DNA from: Thorsellia kenyensis
GTDB lineage: Bacteria > Pseudomonadota > Gammaproteobacteria > Enterobacterales > Thorselliaceae
Assembly (NCBI RefSeq): GCF_042432445.1
Contig: NZ_JBHLXE010000084.1
Coordinates: 18,737-82,736, forward strand
Length of the DNA stretch: 64,000 bases
Reading direction: 5' to 3'
The translations under genes were made by a program, and so were the position numbers. Under the pieces are notes generated by a model. The model searched no databases and was not told where the DNA came from. It was given only the letters and a program-made list of their open reading frames with translations. The number at the start of each line of letters is the position of its first letter. Position 1 is the first letter of the stretch. Shown here piece by piece: positions 45,908 through 54,418 of the stretch.

Positions 45908-48848
45908 TAATGTGTATGATGAGTTACGTGAAATGCTCGAATCTAATCAATCACTATTAAGTGACATTGATAAACTTACTACTCGTGATTCAGCGTCGAT
46001 AACTGCTACTGAAAAACAAGGTGAAGGTGAATATCAAATTTCTTTGGATAATAGAAACAGCAATAATAAAAAAGATGAAGATACTGAAATCTTAATGGAC
46101 AAACCTGATTTAACTCAGGCAATAGCAATATCTCAGCTCCAAGAATCTTACAATGCAAAGAAAAAAGAGATAGAACAAGCAGTGAATAACAGTGAAATTA
46201 AAGTGGATAATGAACTGAATGATTTAACTGTGTATACATCTTCTAATACCTCCTCTTTTCTAGAAGAAAAATTGAATTCTTCTTTAGAAACCAAAAGGGT
46301 TGATTATCTTTACCCTGAAATAGAAATACCTTCAGATGAAGAGGTTGTATTAGGAGATTTCGATGAAGTTAATTTTATAGATTTTGATGAACCTATTACA
46401 ACGGAATCAAAAGGGGCAAAAGAAGCTGATGAATTACTAAAAGAGTCTGCAGTAAATACACAGTCGGACGTTATAATAGTCGAAAAATCGTATGATAAAA
46501 CTGATGGAGCTTCTGATGATTTTAGCTCAGCTACATTTCCTGAATCAATCAATCAAACAGAAGCAACCAATAAAAATGTATCTACGACACTCAATTCTGA
46601 TGAGAATTTCTCAGATTTAAGTCTGTTGTCAATTGATAAAATTGCGGTAGCTAAAGAAGACAATCTTCAAGTTATTGCACATAATGAGTACAAAAATAGC
46701 ATGGGTGTTACTGGCAACCAGGTTAAAAAAATGACAGGGCAAAAAGCTCCCAAGCTATTAAGCGATATTCATCAACCGAGCTATCTTTTTTTGTCTAACA
46801 CTCTAAATAGTACGATATCTTCAGTTGAAACGATAAATCACAGTGAATCAAATGAAAACACAGAGGTGAAATATCCTGAAAAAACCAATTTAATTTCATC
46901 TAATGAAGCGATTGACAAATCACAGAATGAAAAAGTAAGTAGAGTAATAACTGAAGTAAATGTCGAAATAAAAGAAGAAACAAAAGTTGAAACAAAAGAA
47001 GAAATAAAAGTTGAAACGCTAAATGAAGCAAAAGATGAAATACAACTGTCTAATGTTCCAGTCATAAAGTTAGACTCTATTCATTTACCTAATGGACTGC
47101 AGATCTATTCTATTATTCGCAAAATTGATTCTGACTCTGATGATTTTGATGGTGTAAGCTATGAATTGAGCGAATTTAACGACAAGTTTCCAATAAAAGA
47201 CCTCGAAATAGATACGTGGATAGCTATTTCATCCATCATGCTTTTGCTATGGTTTTTCATTTGGTTTAATCAAAATTCAATCAATATCTATTTTCAACAG
47301 AAATATCATAAGCAGAGCCCGATAGAAATTCTAGATGGTTTTCAAGTGTGGCATTTCGGACAAAATATTCATGAAGCTATTGAAAATAGCTTTGTTAGTT
47401 TGTTTTTTGGCCCTAATAGCGTGGTATATGAATCTAAGAAATTAAATCAGCTAGAATCTGATTCTACACTATTAGGAAATTTACAGGGTAGTGACGAAAA
47501 AAAATATAATCAGATTTCTCATGATAAACTTGATGAGATGAAATCTAATGATACGCAACTGGCAAATGAATTCCAGGATAAGATAATAGCCTCTTCGCCA
47601 AGCCAAAAAAATTCACTGAGTAGCTCATCAAATAAAGCCAACAATTTTCATAGAACTTATGCGGATTTTCTAGTTAGAAATATTCAAAATACATCTTCGT
47701 CCCTCAGAAAAATTGAAGTCTTAGGAGTTGTTTCTCTTTCTTCCACTTTGGCCCATAATAGTGGCTATAATGAGAATAATTCCTCAGCCAATATGTCGTC
47801 TAATGATCTATCTAAGGAAGGTCTAAAATCAGAATTAACTCCTCAATATGGGTATGTTTTAGAGGATAAAGAGAAGGTATTTTTTATCGGTGATTCATTG
47901 ATGCAAGGAGTGGCCCCTTATGTGATGAATCGATTAAAAAGTAATTTTGATGTGGATAGCATAAATCTTAGTAAGCAAAGCACTGGCTTAACATATAATC
48001 GTTCTTTTAATTGGTTAACTACTATTGAAAAAACACTGTCTGAAAATCCAGATATAGGGCTATTAGTTGTCATGCTAGGGGCAAACGATCCCTGGTCTAT
48101 GCGCGTTGGTAAAGGAGAGCCTTATCTTAAATTTAATACGCCAGCATGGGATGATGTCTATTTAAATAGAATTCAAACTATTTATCAATTAGCGGCTCAA
48201 AGAAATATTGGTGTTGTTTGGGTTGGTGCGCCTTTAATGAAGGAGCAAGAATTAAGCCAAGGCGTAACGCATTTAAATACCCTTTATAAGCAAATCAGCC
48301 AAAAATTTGGCGGGATCTATCTAGACAGTAATGTTATGTTCAGTTATCAGGGAGAAAACTACGATGCGTACGCTCCTTGGCAAGGTAATGCCGTTAAAGT
48401 AAGAGCTAATGATGGCGTACATTTCACTCCAAGAGGGCAAAAAATTATTGCTGAATATATACTTTCTTTAATTGGTGTTAAAAAAACTGTTGATGAAGCT
48501 ACTAATAACAACAGTTTAGTTGACAGCAATAAAACTGAACAAAATGAGCGTCAGATATTAAATGCTAAACACTCAGTTGAAAGTATAAGAGACCCATTGA
48601 CGCCCCAAAAACCAACTCAATCAAAAATTACAGAAAATGTAACGAATCAAGATTTTGGGAATGTACGCTCAGATTCGGCTATTTCAAATACTAAATTAAG
48701 AAATACCCCATCAGTTGAACAAAACTATCGAAAACAAGATCAGGGGAGAACTTATAATAAGAGTTTACAAGACAGCGGTAGACCAAAAATGTCGACTCCA
48801 GTTCCTTCACAGTTTAAACCAAAAGAAGAACCGATTGAAATCTTTTAA
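45894..48848 (+). CDS. Large membrane-anchored DUF459/SGNH-hydrolase-fold protein
   Basis: 984 residues in a striking layout. Residues 1-440 are acidic, low-complexity and probably disordered, with an exact-phase repeat KEETKVET/KEEIKVET. One membrane segment WIAISSIMLLLWFFIWF lies at about 442-458, followed by a Ser/Asn-rich stalk. A DUF459-type SGNH domain spans about 655-865 with block I GDSLMQG (Ser668), GANDPWSM (block III Asn) and DGVHFTPRG (Asp840, His843). The last 120 residues are again low-complexity. By topology the long N-terminus would be cytoplasmic and the SGNH domain periplasmic. Likely the acetyl-transferring or esterase partner of the preceding MBOAT protein. CCAGGA precedes the ATG, and the start overlaps the upstream gene. 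Confidence 0.88.
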   Translation: MPRSNNVYDELREMLESNQSLLSDIDKLTTRDSASITATEKQGEGEYQISLDNRNSNNKKDEDTEILMDKPDLTQAIAISQLQESYNAKKKEIEQAVNNSEIKVDNELNDLTVYTSSNTSSFLEEKLNSSLETKRVDYLYPEIEIPSDEEVVLGDFDEVNFIDFDEPITTESKGAKEADELLKESAVNTQSDVIIVEKSYDKTDGASDDFSSATFPESINQTEATNKNVSTTLNSDENFSDLSLLSIDKIAVAKEDNLQVIAHNEYKNSMGVTGNQVKKMTGQKAPKLLSDIHQPSYLFLSNTLNSTISSVETINHSESNENTEVKYPEKTNLISSNEAIDKSQNEKVSRVITEVNVEIKEETKVETKEEIKVETLNEAKDEIQLSNVPVIKLDSIHLPNGLQIYSIIRKIDSDSDDFDGVSYELSEFNDKFPIKDLEIDTWIAISSIMLLLWFFIWFNQNSINIYFQQKYHKQSPIEILDGFQVWHFGQNIHEAIENSFVSLFFGPNSVVYESKKLNQLESDSTLLGNLQGSDEKKYNQISHDKLDEMKSNDTQLANEFQDKIIASSPSQKNSLSSSSNKANNFHRTYADFLVRNIQNTSSSLRKIEVLGVVSLSSTLAHNSGYNENNSSANMSSNDLSKEGLKSELTPQYGYVLEDKEKVFFIGDSLMQGVAPYVMNRLKSNFDVDSINLSKQSTGLTYNRSFNWLTTIEKTLSENPDIGLLVVMLGANDPWSMRVGKGEPYLKFNTPAWDDVYLNRIQTIYQLAAQRNIGVVWVGAPLMKEQELSQGVTHLNTLYKQISQKFGGIYLDSNVMFSYQGENYDAYAPWQGNAVKVRANDGVHFTPRGQKIIAEYILSLIGVKKTVDEATNNNSLVDSNKTEQNERQILNAKHSVESIRDPLTPQKPTQSKITENVTNQDFGNVRSDSAISNTKLRNTPSVEQNYRKQDQGRTYNKSLQDSGRPKMSTPVPSQFKPKEEPIEIF
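46971..47018 (+). repeat. 24-bp tandem repeat inside the DUF459 gene
   Basis: Two adjacent 24-base units encoding KEETKVET and KEEIKVET, differing at two bases. The surrounding sequence (VEIKEE, AKDEI) contains further partial units. In-frame expansion would lengthen the disordered tail without breaking the gene. Confidence 0.75.
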
Positions 48849-48861
48849 AAAGGAAAATGAT

Positions 48862-50136
48862 TTGAAACTTTATAAGCATTATATTATTTTTGGTATAAAA
48901 CCTATCAGTTCAACTTTTGCTAAAAAGAATAAATTGATGACTGTGCTCACATTTATGTTTAGCTGCTTATTATTAGGTTGCAGTAGTAGCAATGCGTCTG
49001 AAACTAATACACCTAAGTTACCTACAAATGCAACACCAGTTAAAATAGGTCATCTATATATCCCCAACAATCAAGTTTTTGAGGGGATCAAAGGGGTATT
49101 AAATTCCTCTAATAGCAAACGTACCCATTTTATCCAATTAGGTGATTCTCACACTGCAGCCGATGTATTTACAGGTGAAATTCGTCAACTTTTACAAAGA
49201 GAATTTGGGAATGGGGGAATAGGGTTTATACAACCCACAGAGGTTACTGGTATTCGCTCTAATCTTGTGACTATTAGCTCTGAGCAAGGTAAATTCAGTT
49301 TATTAAGTAGCAGAAGTGATCAAAGCCCTATCTTTCCGCTTGGGGGGTATTTGCTTGATACTAAAGGTAATTCTGGTAGTATCAAATTATCACCTAGAAA
49401 GACAGTTTCTTCAGACAATGCCCTTCAGGCTAGAGCACTCTATTTTACAAATTCAGCAGCTAGTATGAGTATAAATGGAAATTCTCTCAATTTGCCACCA
49501 ACTAATAACCTCTGGAAATGGTCCGATGCAGTGAAAAACGTTCATTTACCTGTTACTATAACTTTCTCTAAGAATAGGTCACTAAAAATTGGTGGATATT
49601 ATTTAGAGAATATGAGCGATAAAGGAATTGTTTTTTCTGCGCTAGGTATTAATGGTGCTCAAATTAACTACTGGGATAGGTGGCATCATAGCTGGAAGCA
49701 AAGTTTAAAAACTTTGACGCCTGATGTAATGTTAATCGCATATGGCACAAATGAAGCGTTTGGCAATAACCTTGATATTTCTGCTTATGCATCAGATTTA
49801 AATAATCGTATGCGAACGTTAAAAAGTACCTATCCAAATACTTTATTTATTGTAATTGGCCCACCTGATTCTCAAAAAATCAACAAAAAAAATAGTCAAA
49901 CATGTAACCAAAGCTATTCTGATCAGTTAGCAAGGGTAATAGAAATTCAAAAAGATTCTGCCCTTAAGAATGGTTTTGCATTTTGGAATTGGCAAGAGAG
50001 TATGGGAGGCAGTTGTTCAATTACTCGTTGGCTAGCACAAGATATGGCTAAACCTGATCTAGTTCATTTAACAACTAGTGGATATACTCAAAGTGCGAAT
50101 CAATTTGTTAAAGATTTAAAACGTGTACTAAATTAG
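48862..50136 (+). CDS. SGNH-hydrolase-fold lipoprotein (Ape1/PacB-like)
   Basis: 424 residues from a TTG at 48862, which has AAGGAAAA upstream; the frame is open further 5' but that part overlaps the previous gene. The lipobox LLLGC lies after TVLTFMFSCL, so the mature protein starts at Cys near residue 40; an ATG at 48937 would give a shorter signal peptide. SGNH blocks: FIQLGDSHTAADVFTGEIRQLLQREFGNGGIGF (Ser96), LIAYGTNEAFG, and DLVHLTTSGY (Asp399, His402). GDSHTA plus FGxGGIG is typical of the Ape1/PacB peptidoglycan O-acetyl esterase/transferase group. Third gene of the locus, 13 bases after the DUF459 protein. Confidence 0.87.
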   Translation: MKLYKHYIIFGIKPISSTFAKKNKLMTVLTFMFSCLLLGCSSSNASETNTPKLPTNATPVKIGHLYIPNNQVFEGIKGVLNSSNSKRTHFIQLGDSHTAADVFTGEIRQLLQREFGNGGIGFIQPTEVTGIRSNLVTISSEQGKFSLLSSRSDQSPIFPLGGYLLDTKGNSGSIKLSPRKTVSSDNALQARALYFTNSAASMSINGNSLNLPPTNNLWKWSDAVKNVHLPVTITFSKNRSLKIGGYYLENMSDKGIVFSALGINGAQINYWDRWHHSWKQSLKTLTPDVMLIAYGTNEAFGNNLDISAYASDLNNRMRTLKSTYPNTLFIVIGPPDSQKINKKNSQTCNQSYSDQLARVIEIQKDSALKNGFAFWNWQESMGGSCSITRWLAQDMAKPDLVHLTTSGYTQSANQFVKDLKRVLN

Positions 50137-50244
50137 TTGATCTTTACACCTGTTATGCCAGCAACTTAAAAAAATTGGAAATTACCAGGTTTGGGGCGTA
50201 TAAAAATATAAAAGAGCTCACTGCAGGAAAAATGAACAAAGCAA

Positions 50245-50263
50245 GAGACACAAACATTGTCTC
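50245..50263 (+). terminator. Hairpin after the O-acetylation locus
   Basis: GAGACA pairs with TGTCTC around a 7-base loop, about 110 bases after the stop at 50136. Only a short A/T tract follows, so terminator function is tentative. Confidence 0.35.
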
Positions 50264-50281
50264 CCTAAAAATAGCAGTATA

Positions 50282-50328
50282 AATAACTACCGTTTATCAT
50301 CAATAACAAGAGATAAATGGTAGTTATT
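50282..50328. terminator. Long 17-bp hairpin after the O-acetylation locus
   Basis: AATAACTACC (50282-50291) pairs with GGTAGTTATT (50319-50328), then one G-T pair and TTTATC/GATAAA, giving a 17-bp stem with a 13-base loop. No U-run on either side. Could be a terminator, an RNA-processing site or a palindromic repeat unit. Confidence 0.45.
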
Positions 50329-50910
50329 AGGGTTATAAGCATTTAAATCGCAGGCAATTTAAGAGACAATAGACTCCATAATCATATACAGAGCAAAGGG
50401 TTATATCTTAAGCAAGATCATTGTGTTGTTCACTATAATTCGTGCAGCAAACGTTAACCGATAGGATTAACTGAAACTATGCAGTGACTAAATAGAAGGC
50501 TTGAGAATGAACCAGTAGCGATTAAGTAATATCGCAGCAGTCGCTTGATTCTAACTGCGATCGTATCGCTTAGTTTTAGAGCTGACGTGTTCAATTAAGT
50601 CCAGATACTTAACCTATTAGGTAAAACCATAAATCCTTAAATTCTTAAATCCATCAATAAATGTGTGAATTTATCAATTTTTGAACAGTAAATGGCAGTT
50701 AAATCATTGAATATTGAATAAACCATTGGTTGACAGCCCCATCACAAGAAAACTCTGCCATGACAGCAAATGAATATTTTTGCTATCAATATTATCACTT
50801 AACACATCAGTTCATTTATAAGTATCTAGCCGATAGTTTGGCAAGTTAAGGTAGACAAAGTATTACATTTTTTGCAAGTGTAAAGAGCTTTGCAGTAAGT
50901 GCGTTGCAAA
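50329..50910. other. Gene-free stretch after trpD
   Basis: No ORF on either strand. trpC, trpB and trpA are not here. Some minus-strand runs near 50480-50640 vaguely recall an IS1-type transposase end but are too eroded to claim. Confidence 0.4.
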
Positions 50911-51909
50911 TTAATGCATTAAAGCTAATTTTTGAATCGTTTGATAACATTCTCCACTAGCTAAAATATTAAGCACTTTTTGCGCATTTGCTTTTAAGTC
51001 ATCTTCTCCAAAGAGTCTCATTAGCATGCTAACATTCAAAGCTACCGCTGTATTATGTGATTTTTCACCGTGACCCTGTAATAACTGAGTGATGAGTCTT
51101 TTATTTTCAAGTGGGCAACCACCGACTAGCGACTCAATCGGATATCGTGACAGTCCAAAATCTTCAGGAGCTACTGTGTATTCAACAATTTTTCCATCTT
51201 TGAGTTCCGCTATTTCTGTTTCACCATCAACAGTAATTTCATCAAGCCCATTTCCGTGTACGACTATTGCTTTTTGATAATGCAAAGCATGTAATGTTTC
51301 AGCTATCGGTCTTATAAGAGATTTATTATAAACACCAATAAGTGCAAAAGGTGGCCTAGCAGGATTAATTAAGGGGCCAAGAACGTTGAATATTGTTCTT
51401 GTCTTTAACGATTGTCTGACTTCAACTGCATGCTTAAAACCCGTGTGGTAGTGAGGTGCAAATAAAAAACACAGATTTAAATTATCTAATGCTTGCTTTG
51501 AAGTTTCAGGGGGTAAATTAAGAGAAATCCCAAAAGCATTAAGTAAATCTGATGAGCCTGATTTACTTGATACACTCTTATTACCGTGTTTTGCAATTTT
51601 ATACCCAAGAGTTGCAGCAACTACGGCACTTGCAGTGGATACATTGATTGTATTTGCACCATCTCCACCGGTACCTACAATATCAGCAAAAGGGTAGTCA
51701 GGGCGAGGAAAGGGTTTAGCATCCAATAAAAGTGCGTTAGCTGCACCAGCAATTTCTTGAGGTTTTTCACCTCTAATTTTCATTGCAACTAATGCCCCAG
51801 CTAGCTGAGCTGACTCAAGTTTGCCGGCAATAATGGATTGAAACAGTGTCTGACTTTCAAATTGCTCAAGGACTTCACCTTCAAACAATTTTTGCAAAAG
51901 AGAATGCAT
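50911..51909 (-). CDS. trpD: Anthranilate phosphoribosyltransferase
   Basis: Second step of tryptophan synthesis: anthranilate plus PRPP. 332 residues. Conserved loops VGTGGDGANTINVSTASA (PRPP-binding GTGGD), KHGNKSVSSKSGSSDLL (KHGN) and FAPHYHTGFKHAVEVRQSLKTRTIFNVLGPLINPA are all present. AAGGATTTTTTT precedes the ATG. It is a stand-alone protein, unlike the TrpGD fusion of E. coli. It is the last gene of the leftward trp unit; trpC/F and trpBA do not follow. Confidence 0.97.
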   Translation of the reverse strand: MHSLLQKLFEGEVLEQFESQTLFQSIIAGKLESAQLAGALVAMKIRGEKPQEIAGAANALLLDAKPFPRPDYPFADIVGTGGDGANTINVSTASAVVAATLGYKIAKHGNKSVSSKSGSSDLLNAFGISLNLPPETSKQALDNLNLCFLFAPHYHTGFKHAVEVRQSLKTRTIFNVLGPLINPARPPFALIGVYNKSLIRPIAETLHALHYQKAIVVHGNGLDEITVDGETEIAELKDGKIVEYTVAPEDFGLSRYPIESLVGGCPLENKRLITQLLQGHGEKSHNTAVALNVSMLMRLFGEDDLKANAQKVLNILASGECYQTIQKLALMH

Positions 51910-51935
51910 AAAAAAATCCTTATTAATATTTCAGT

Positions 51936-52175
51936 TTATTCATTTAAATTATAATCAAGAATGGCTTCATCCCCAGATATGCCCCGAAAAGCAAAATTTT
52001 CCTTAGGAATTTCTTGAAGTATTATTTCTATATCTGTTTTGTTTATATGCAAAATCTCTTCAAAGGATTTAAATAGTTCAGAAATGAGAAATTTGCGTGT
52101 TTGCTTGCATAAAAATGATAATTTTCTATATTGGGTTTTATTACTTAAGTAAGTTAATTTTCTATTAGACACCAC
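51936..52175 (-). CDS. Tautomerase-superfamily-like small protein without the N-terminal proline
   Basis: 79 residues between trpG and trpD, overlapping the end of trpG by 22 bases and ending 26 bases before trpD. The C-terminal half, FEEILHINKTDIEIILQEIPKENFAFRGIS, follows the 4-oxalocrotonate tautomerase pattern (l....g....V.Vii.E.p.enw..gG), and the N-terminal half has the expected LSFLCKQTRKFLISELF helix. The catalytic Pro1 is not possible from any visible start: two GTG codons begin MVSNRKLTYL. So either it is not a classical tautomerase or it is a decayed one. The ribosome binding site (AGAG) is weak. Not a usual member of trp operons. Confidence 0.55.
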   Translation of the reverse strand: MVSNRKLTYLSNKTQYRKLSFLCKQTRKFLISELFKSFEEILHINKTDIEIILQEIPKENFAFRGISGDEAILDYNLNE

Positions 52176-52765
52176 TCTAATGTTCGATTTAACAATTTCT
52201 CACCTTGAGGTGTCAGTATTGATTCTGGATGAAATTGATATCCCACAATTTTTAATTCACGATGCCTAACAGACATAACGATTTTATCTTTAGGAGCAGA
52301 TCCTGTGAGATAATCATAATAACTATTAACAATTAACTCATCAGGGATATTAGTACCAACTAAAGAGTGATAGCGTGCAACGCTCATAGGGTTTGGCAAA
52401 AGAGAGAACATCTCCTGTTCATCGTGAAAAATTAGTGACGAGGAACCATGCACAATTTCTGGAGCTCTAGTAACTTTTCCTCCTAAAGCTTGTATTATTG
52501 CTTGATGACCAAGGCAGATACCAATTATTGGATAATTCTGTTTTGCATATTTAATTAAGTCCATCAAGCAACCTGCATCTTCAGGACGTCCTGGGCCAGG
52601 AGAAAGCATTATGATAGGAGATTCTAACTCACTTAATTTTTTTATTATTATTTCTAAAGGAGTTGAATTTCTGTAAACGGTAACTTGATGCTTTTGATAA
52701 CGCAACTGATCGACTAAATTGTATGTGAATGAATCAAAATTATCTAAAAGTAAAATATTTGCCAT
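52154..52765 (-). CDS. trpG: Anthranilate synthase glutamine amidotransferase subunit
   Basis: Supplies ammonia from glutamine to TrpE. 203 residues from the ATG at 52765, which has AAGGGG seven bases upstream and lies one base after the trpE stop; a longer frame to 52801 runs into trpE and is unlikely. Class I amidotransferase triad: nucleophile in GICLGHQA, and His/Glu in GYQFHPESILT. MANILLLDNFDSFTYNLVDQLR matches E. coli TrpG closely, but here the phosphoribosyltransferase is not fused. Confidence 0.97.
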   Translation of the reverse strand: MANILLLDNFDSFTYNLVDQLRYQKHQVTVYRNSTPLEIIIKKLSELESPIIMLSPGPGRPEDAGCLMDLIKYAKQNYPIIGICLGHQAIIQALGGKVTRAPEIVHGSSSLIFHDEQEMFSLLPNPMSVARYHSLVGTNIPDELIVNSYYDYLTGSAPKDKIVMSVRHRELKIVGYQFHPESILTPQGEKLLNRTLEWCLIEN

Positions 52766-52766
52766 G

Positions 52767-54353
52767 TTATGCCCCTTGACTATGTGCTTTAATAATCGCA
52801 TTAATTACTGCGCTGGCTTTAGCTCTTGATTCATCGGCTTCGAGTTGGGGAACTGAATTTAAAACAACCCCTGCACCAGCTTGTACATGTGCAATATCAT
52901 TTTCAACATAAGCGGAACGAATAACGATGCAGGTGTCAAAGCACCCTTGATGATTAAGATAACCAATCGCCCCACCATAGCTGCCTCTCTTTGTTTTTTC
53001 TGTTTGAGCGATTAAAGACATTGCTTTAACCTTAGGTGCTCCAGTCAATGTTCCCATATTCATACAGGCAAAATAAGCATGGAGCACATCTAAATCTTTG
53101 CGAAGTGTTCCAACCACTCTTGAAACTAAATGCATGACGACAGAGTATCTATCTACTTTAGTTAAATCGGCAACATAACGACTACCAGGTTCGCAAACTC
53201 GAGATAAATCATTTCTGGCTAAATCTACTAGCATGGTATGTTCAGCCAATTCTTTTTTATCATTTCTTACTTCGTATTCCAATCTAGAATCTAAATCAAA
53301 ATTAATTGAGCCATCAGGATTTTTCCCCCTTGGCCTTGTTCCTGCAATAGGATAAATTTCAATTTGTCTACTTTTTGAATCGTACTTAAGCGCGCTTTCT
53401 GGCGATGCCCCAAAGAGTGTAAATGTTTCATCTTGCATATAAAACATGTAAGGACTAGGATTTTGTTTCTTTAACACCTGATAAGCACTTAAAGGTTTAG
53501 GGCAAGCTAAAGAAAACCGACGAGAAGGAACAACTTGGAAAATATCACCAGCAAGAATATTATTTTTAAGCGAAGATACTTGATCGCAGTAGGTACTATC
53601 ATCAAAGTTAACATTGACATTATTGATGTTAAGCTTATGAAAATCCTCAATTATTACTTTATTTTTTAAAAAGATAGGAATTTTTTGGTCTAATTGTGAG
53701 TGTAAAATATTCAGTCTATTTAACAGAGAATTACGCTCGGCAGGCGAATCAGAAAACAAAGTTGCTTGTAGATGTGACTGCTGGGTTTGATGATCGATAA
53801 ACATCATTGTTTCAGCTAAATAAAAACAGAGATCTGGACAATTTGTTTCGTTGACAACTTCCGGAAGTGACTCATATTGATAAATTAAATCATAGGCAAA
53901 TAACCCACCTAAAAAAATCGCATTGGGATTGTTTATATCCACTTTATCAAAGGTTTGGATCAACCTAAATATATCAAACACACTGACTGATTTTATCCTA
54001 GTGTCTTCGTCTAAATGCTGATCTTGCAAGGGGATCTCAAAATTTAATTTATTTTCTGATGATGAAAGCAAATTTAGTTCTTTAGGATAATTTTTTCTTA
54101 TAAAATCAAGCATGACAAGTGCATTTTTAGATTTTGCTTCTATACAAAGATTTTTGCTTATCAGAGTTATTTTGAGGGCTGAATCAATGATCATTATGCT
54201 TTTTAGATTATCTTTACTGTCGATTTCAGCTGATTCAAGTAACAAACTATCCTGTTTATCTAGGCACAATAGTTCAAAAACCTGTGTCGGATCTTTATGG
54301 TAAGGAATAGCCATTTTTAATGTGGATATTCTTGCTGCAGATGGGTTTGTCAT
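52767..54353 (-). CDS. trpE: Anthranilate synthase component I
   Basis: Converts chorismate to anthranilate; first committed step of tryptophan synthesis. 528 residues (E. coli 520). The feedback-inhibition motif LLLESAEIDSKDNLKS is kept, indicating inhibition by tryptophan. Chorismate-binding blocks: GDIFQVVPSRRFSL, SPYMFYMQD, PIAGTRPRGKNPDG, EHTMLVDLARNDLSRVC, GTLTGAPKVKAM, YGGAIGYL and VQAGAGVV. AGGAGAAATA precedes the ATG. First gene after the TrpR-type promoter at 54370-54418. Confidence 0.98.
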   Translation of the reverse strand: MTNPSAARISTLKMAIPYHKDPTQVFELLCLDKQDSLLLESAEIDSKDNLKSIMIIDSALKITLISKNLCIEAKSKNALVMLDFIRKNYPKELNLLSSSENKLNFEIPLQDQHLDEDTRIKSVSVFDIFRLIQTFDKVDINNPNAIFLGGLFAYDLIYQYESLPEVVNETNCPDLCFYLAETMMFIDHQTQQSHLQATLFSDSPAERNSLLNRLNILHSQLDQKIPIFLKNKVIIEDFHKLNINNVNVNFDDSTYCDQVSSLKNNILAGDIFQVVPSRRFSLACPKPLSAYQVLKKQNPSPYMFYMQDETFTLFGASPESALKYDSKSRQIEIYPIAGTRPRGKNPDGSINFDLDSRLEYEVRNDKKELAEHTMLVDLARNDLSRVCEPGSRYVADLTKVDRYSVVMHLVSRVVGTLRKDLDVLHAYFACMNMGTLTGAPKVKAMSLIAQTEKTKRGSYGGAIGYLNHQGCFDTCIVIRSAYVENDIAHVQAGAGVVLNSVPQLEADESRAKASAVINAIIKAHSQGA

Positions 54354-54369
54354 TATTTCTCCTAATATT

Positions 54370-54387
54370 GTACTAGTAAACTAGTTC
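54370..54387 (-). promoter_or_regulatory. TrpR operator
   Basis: Reads GAACTAGTTTACTAGTAC on the coding strand of trpE. It differs by one base from the centre of the E. coli trp operator (GAACTAGTTAACTAGTAC) and is a near-perfect palindrome. It lies just after the -10 box, around the expected transcription start, so bound repressor would block the promoter. Confidence 0.88.
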
Positions 54388-54390
54388 ATT

Positions 54391-54418
54391 AGTATACTAT
54401 TTTGTAAGTTAAAGTCAA
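54391..54418 (-). promoter_or_regulatory. trpE promoter
   Basis: On the minus strand TTGACT (54418-54413) and TATACT (54396-54391) are separated by 16 bases, a strong sigma-70 promoter. The -10 box is only 37 bases from the trpE ATG, so there is no room for a leader peptide or attenuator; repression by TrpR looks like the only visible transcriptional control. Confidence 0.85.

Noticed and set aside
50480..50640. Possible IS1 transposase remnant on the minus strand
   Set aside because: Only a few residues fit and the frame is broken; resemblance too weak to claim.
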